A stretch of DNA of 64,000 nucleotides from Calliphora vicina (taxonomy: Eukaryota; Arthropoda; Insecta; Diptera; Calliphoridae), in NCBI RefSeq assembly GCF_958450345.1, contig NC_088784.1:59700247-59764246 (forward strand), given 5' to 3'. This document shows, one piece after another, positions 59,690 through 64,000 of the stretch. A model generated the notes under the pieces. The model had not been told where the DNA came from. It made no database searches and was given only the letters and a program-made list of their open reading frames with translations. Each line of letters begins with the position of its first letter. Position 1 is the first letter of the stretch. The position numbers were made by a program, and so were the translations under genes.

Positions 59690-60420
59690 ACCATAGTGGG
59701 GAGGGTATTATGCGTTTGTGCAGATGTTTGTAACGCCCAAAAATATTAGTCTAACACCCACCTTAAAGTATACCGATCGACTTAGAATCACTTTCTGAGT
59801 CGATTAAGCGATGTCCGTCCGTCCGTCTGGTCGGCTGGCTGGCTGGCTGTCCATATAAACCTTGTGCGCAGAGTACAGGTCGCAATTTTGAAGATATTTC
59901 GATCAAATTTGGTACATATTATTTTTTCGGCCCAAGGACCAAGCCTAATGAAACTGGCTGAAATCGGTCCACTATTTCACCTAGCCCCCATACAAATGTC
60001 CTCCCGAAATTGGACTTTATCGGTCATAAATGTTTAATTTATAAATGTATCTCCACAAATTCCGCTCCAAATAAGTTTTATATACACAAAATTCATGTCA
60101 CCAAATTTTGTTACGATCGGTCCATAATTAGTCATAGCTCCCATATAGACCCGCTTCCGAAAATCACTTTAACGTGCATAAATCGCTTAAAAATGTTATT
60201 AAACACACAAAATTCAACATAGTTAACTTTTATATAGACATAAATCACACGACCTAATTTCATGGTGATCGGTCCATAATTGGTCATAGCCCCCATATAA
60301 CCCCACTTCCGAAAATCACTCAAAAATATAAATTATTGAAATTTTAAAAGAAAACTGTTTTTTGCTCTTTTACTTAGTGTAGGGTATTATATGGGCTTGC
60401 CCGACCATACTTTCTTACTT
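59690..60420 (+). repeat. Dispersed repeat 'tataccctacaccaccatag'
   Basis: Starts 'tataccctacaccaccatag', includes 'accgatcgacttagaatc', 'cgatgtccgtccgtccgtc', 'aggtcgcaattttgaaga', 'cacttccgaaaatcacttta' (twice), and ends 'tagggtattatatgggcttg'. Other copies: 16130-16660 and, inverted, 63020-63500. Unclassified. Confidence 0.6.
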
Positions 60421-60696
60421 GTTTTTCTATATACCACTGTGAGTCGCTTACGATACAATTTGTTTACTGTAAAATATAAACATTGACTTACGATAAAATC
60501 TTACCCCCTATATTTTTGATGTTATTAAAAATTTTGATATTCTGAGAATGCTAAAACATCAGTCGGTCCATAAAATTTTAATTTCTGCAATAAAACAAAA
60601 ATTTTAAAAATGTCGCTTACGATAATTTGGCGCTAAGGGCTCGATATATTCCTTTCTTAATATTTATATTCCAAAAGATTTCAAAAATCGATCTTA

Positions 60697-61629
60697 AGGT
60701 GTTTATAGAAGGCAATACTGAGTATTAATATTTGTCAAAAACTCAAGTATCATAATATTATTTCATCGTCTAAACCATAGACAACAACTAGATAGGTAAC
60801 TGAGAGCCAAAAACCTAATTCATGAGTCGTCAATATCAAAGATCGCGTTGCTAAAAACTCAAAAAGAACATGGCATGAGGACACCTAAACTCTCTTCTAT
60901 AGTCGTGCAATTAGTGCAATTAGACTGGATTAGTTCACAAGTTATAAAGAAAAACGTTATTAAAAGTACGTTTTTTCAGATAAATTCATATAATTTAAGC
61001 ACCTGTGCTTTACTATATACATAAATTGAAATTGATTCAACTGCGTTCTATTTTCTATTTGCTTAAATTTTTATATGAAAAAACGTACTTTTAATAACGT
61101 TTTTCTTTATAACTCCGGAATTAATCGAGTCTCCATCTAAATTTTTTTGCATATAGTAGAGAGCTTAGGTGTCCTCATGCCATGTTCTTTTTGAATTTTG
61201 ATCTTTGATATTTTTGACATTGAAATATATACTCCGAAAATTGACCATTAACCTTTTGGAAGTAAACAATTTTATTCACACCATTTCAAGGACAATATCT
61301 TTGCCTTTAAAATGGAATCAAAAATTATGTTGGACTTTGAGTAGTTTCAATGTTATGGGCAATTATGTGTATAAAATGTTTGACAAATTTAACAAATTTT
61401 TCAATTTTCCAATCGCGATATTTTTAAAATGAAAAGGGTTTCCGATGAAAAAGTCATTGTTTTGAACACTTTGGACCCGTAATATATGTGGTAAATTTCA
61501 TTAAAATTGAAAAGGTCAAATCCGAAAATAGCAGTTTTAGGTCCGTTTTGATATGACATTCCGAATCCTTTCAAGAATATTTTAATTTTGAAAAGTGTTA
61601 ATGCTCAGTATTGCCGTCTATAAATACCT
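60697..61629. mobile_element. AGGTRTTTATAG MITE, copy 2, with nested inverted repeat
   Basis: Left AGGTGTTTATAGAAGGCAAT, right 'attgccgtctataaatacct', TTA on both sides. About 60778-61222 is a separate inverted-repeat insertion: 'gaacatggcatgaggacacc' at the left, 'ggtgtcctcatgccatgttc' at the right, then 'aaaaacgttattaaaagtac' mirrored further in. Confidence 0.7.
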
Positions 61630-62860
61630 TTAACAAATAAATATCATCTATTTGATATTTTTAATAATTTTTAGGTAAGAGGTCTAACTTTGATGACTTA
61701 GACCCCAGATATAAAAGTGTAAGCAACCCAAGTTCGAAATTAAATATTAGAAAATTAGCTAGGAGATGTATTTTAACGAAATAATTTTAACAAATTTGTG
61801 ACCAAAACTGAATTTCCTCCGAATCCTCCTAATACAAGTCGGTATCCACACTAACCCATAATAGGTGCACCTCTTTTTATTCATCATTAAGCGTTTAACA
61901 ATTTTTGAAAATGTAAAATTTTTAATTTGAAATATGCATGAAAATTAATGATTTTTAGGTTAACGATGTCAGAAAATTTTATATTTAAACATCTATGGGT
62001 AAAATAAATGCAAAACTATTTAAAATAGGATTTGCTTTCAACGTTAAAATTTGAAATGTTTTTTTTTTTGGAAAATATTGCTACTTTGACCTGAAACTCG
62101 AAACTTCAAATAAAATGTGCAACCTCTTAATGTTATCCGGTATTGCTAAAATGTCCAGCATTTGATTTTGAGATGACGATGAATCATTTTAGACTTTGGC
62201 AGCATCGAAAAATAAGGGCCAGCCTAATGTACACACACACATGTATGTTGCATGTATTAATGTGTTTGTATGTACATAGTACATCTGTGTATATGCATAT
62301 GTATGTCATATATATTTTATAGTGTAAATCTGATATCAAGCAGGATGTTCAGAGGTCCTGCATCATCATCACCAACAGCTAAAGCAACAACAATGACAAA
62401 ATCAGCATCAACATTATGCGTGCGATAATGCAACTCATTTTTCAAAAAAGTTTTCGATGTGTGTTTGTGTGTAGGCGATTGTGTGAAATAAAATAAAATA
62501 AAAAAACTAAAACAACACAACTGCATATAAATATGTATCTGGCACATACCTATACATACTTACATATATTTGTTTATGCGTGTGTGTGTGTCTTTATAAT
62601 AAAAAATTAAATTAAAATTTAAAATTTATTTGAAAAAGTTTTTCTCATAAAATATGCATAATAACAGTCAGAGCCATTGTTTATGGTACACGGTTGAGTG
62701 TAGATGTATTTTCTATAATATTTACATATTGTATATACATACAGTCTCAGTCAAAATATATTGAACAATAATTGCTTCTATGATATTTCTATAGTTTGTT
62801 GTTCAAAGCAAAAAATAGATTTTACGAAAAGTTGCTACCCCGTTTTAAATAACTGAGTAA
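61630..62860. other. Intergenic DNA with repeat fragment and microsatellites
   Basis: 62000-62232 is the inverted partner of 55943-56155. 62230-62320 and 62560-62600 are CA/TG and TATG microsatellites. At 62741 'acagtctcagtcaaaatata' looks like one end of a mariner-type element with no partner. The minus-strand frame at 62317-62547 is not convincing. Confidence 0.4.
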
Positions 62861-63010
62861 AGCTACGTTTCCGCATACACCGTAATCGGCACCGAAAACG
62901 AAATTCCATACATTTGCACCGAAATAAAGTTCGTTTCAGAACATTTTTTCGGTGCAAATGTATGGAATTTCGTTTTCGGTGCCGATTACGGTGTATGCGG
63001 AAACGTAGCT
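62861..63010. mobile_element. 150-bp hairpin MITE with identical 64-bp arms, TAA duplication
   Basis: Begins AGCTACGTTTCCGCATACAC, ends 'gtgtatgcggaaacgtagct'; the two 64-base arms are exact reverse complements around a 22-base loop. TAA is directly outside both ends. The arms are much richer in GC than the surroundings. Confidence 0.9.
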
Positions 63011-63019
63011 TAAATGAGC

Positions 63020-63500
63020 AAAGACATTTATCTTTTAAAATTTCAATAATTTATATTGGTGAATGATTTTCGGAAGTGGGCCTTATATGGGAGCTATGAC
63101 CAATTATTAACTATATGAAACATATATCTGTAGAATTCTATATGGATACCAACATATTTAAGAGTTTTGAGCTCGTTAAAGTGATTTTCGGAAGTGGTCC
63201 TTATATCGCAGCTATGTCTAATTATGGACCAATCATCATAAAATTAGGTGACATGACTTCCGTATATTAAAAACTAATTTGGAGCGAAATTTATTTAGAT
63301 ACCTACATATATTAAACATTCATTGGGCCGACAAAATGCGTGTGCCAATTTTGATCGATATATCATCAAAATTGCGACCTGTACTTTGCGCACAAGAAAG
63401 TGATTCTGAGTCGATCGGTATACTTTAAGTTGGGTGTTAGATAAATATGTATGTTTGTGCGTTACAACATCAGCACATAATACTCTTCCCCATAGTTGTC
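63020..63500 (-). repeat. Dispersed repeat, inverted copy of 59690-60420
   Basis: 'gaagtgggccttatatggg', 'aaagtgattttcggaagtgg', 'aaattgcgacctgtact' and 'gagtcgatcggtatacttta' are the reverse complement of blocks in the copy at 59690. Confidence 0.6.
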
Positions 63501-63599
63501 TTGAAGAGTCAATAGCTGTTATGAAAATGTAGGTAAAATCGCCTTTCGATATGATCAAGAAACTTGGATGTAGTGGTTCGATCACATATTTTTTGTATT

Positions 63600-64000
63600 T
63601 TTATACCCTTCGCCATGAGTGACAAGGGTATATATTGTCCCCTTAATAAAACAATAGTGTATAATTTTTTTTGCCATTTCGAAATAATTGAGTTTAAAAT
63701 TTTTGTGCTAAGTAGTAGACATCTGGAACAAAAGTAATATTTCAATTGATCTTTTGACCCACTTTGAGGAAGTAGAATTTCACCAAATTTCGACCACATA
63801 TAGAATCAGTTATGTAAATTCTTATTATGCAATAAAATAATAATGGTATATATGCTTATACACTAATGTTTTATTGAGAGGACGATATAAGTTTGTCATT
63901 TCTTAATTTTTACATTTTTCATTTGCGACCCCACAAAGTATATATTGTCTGTATCGTTATAGATAGCGAAGTAGATATAGCCATGTCCGTCTGTATGTTG
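63600..64000 (+). repeat. Dispersed 'tataccctt' repeats, running off the window
   Basis: 63603-63800 resembles 48590-48700 ('gaagtagaatttcaccaaattt'). 63850-64000 resembles the inverted unit at 50174 ('gcttatacactaatgttttattgag ... gccatgtccgtctg'). No gene. Confidence 0.5.

Noticed and set aside
1..64000. A CRISPR array, operon, tRNA or rRNA gene
   Set aside because: None found by eye; the direct repeats present are microsatellites, a head-to-head minisatellite or transposon copies.

Overview
This is a strongly AT-rich, repeat-dense stretch of animal nuclear DNA with one confidently coding gene. That gene is a single-exon F-box/leucine-rich-repeat protein ending GLWLVR, the insect orthologue of Drosophila Partner of paired (Ppa; FBXL14 in vertebrates). 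Poly-Ala, poly-His and poly-Gly runs in its N-terminus, CA/TATG microsatellites, Helitron, hAT and Transib-like elements, and many copies of 'tataccctt...gaagggtata' / 'gccatgtccgtctg' repeats suggest a higher dipteran, probably a calyptrate fly (blowfly or house-fly type). The species cannot be fixed from the sequence.

Layout. 1-11.1 kb: inverted-repeat transposon derivatives (3-875, 1681-2379, 2801-3373, 7012-9419, 10487-11150), a partial LTR near 5.3 kb and a mosaic 'aaaagtacca' repeat. 11.1-17.7 kb: unique AT-rich DNA, an AAACCG-ended element (12224-13684) and another dispersed repeat (15.6-16.7 kb). 17.7-21.4 kb: a largely repeat-free island with the ppa promoter/5' region, CDS (18582-20165) and a CA-rich 3' region. 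21.4-36 kb: inverted-repeat elements and MITEs, several nested, a head-to-head minisatellite at 28 kb, and unique AT-rich DNA at 29-31.4 kb. 36.4-37.3 kb: a decayed Helitron helicase on the minus strand. 39.3-40.3 kb: an element with Transib-like ends. 41.9-50.6 kb: nested elements, including a hAT element inside an LTR. 53.4-55.8 kb: a 2.4-kb near-perfect palindrome. 57.4-58.1 kb: a second, internally deleted Helitron ORF. 58.5-64 kb: more MITEs, including a 150-bp hairpin with two identical 64-bp arms.

Biology. Ppa-type proteins are substrate receptors of SCF ubiquitin ligases; nothing else in the window looks like a pathway partner. The rest is mainly a record of transposition. In several places the element, its target-site duplication and an uninterrupted paralogous site can all be read, so insertion order and superfamily can be inferred. 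The two observations I would follow first are a 97-codon open extension in frame after the ppa stop codon (readthrough, or removal of a possible 84-nt intron), and the long palindrome at 53.4-55.8 kb as a possible hairpin-RNA source. No tRNA, rRNA, CRISPR array or bacterial-type operon was seen.
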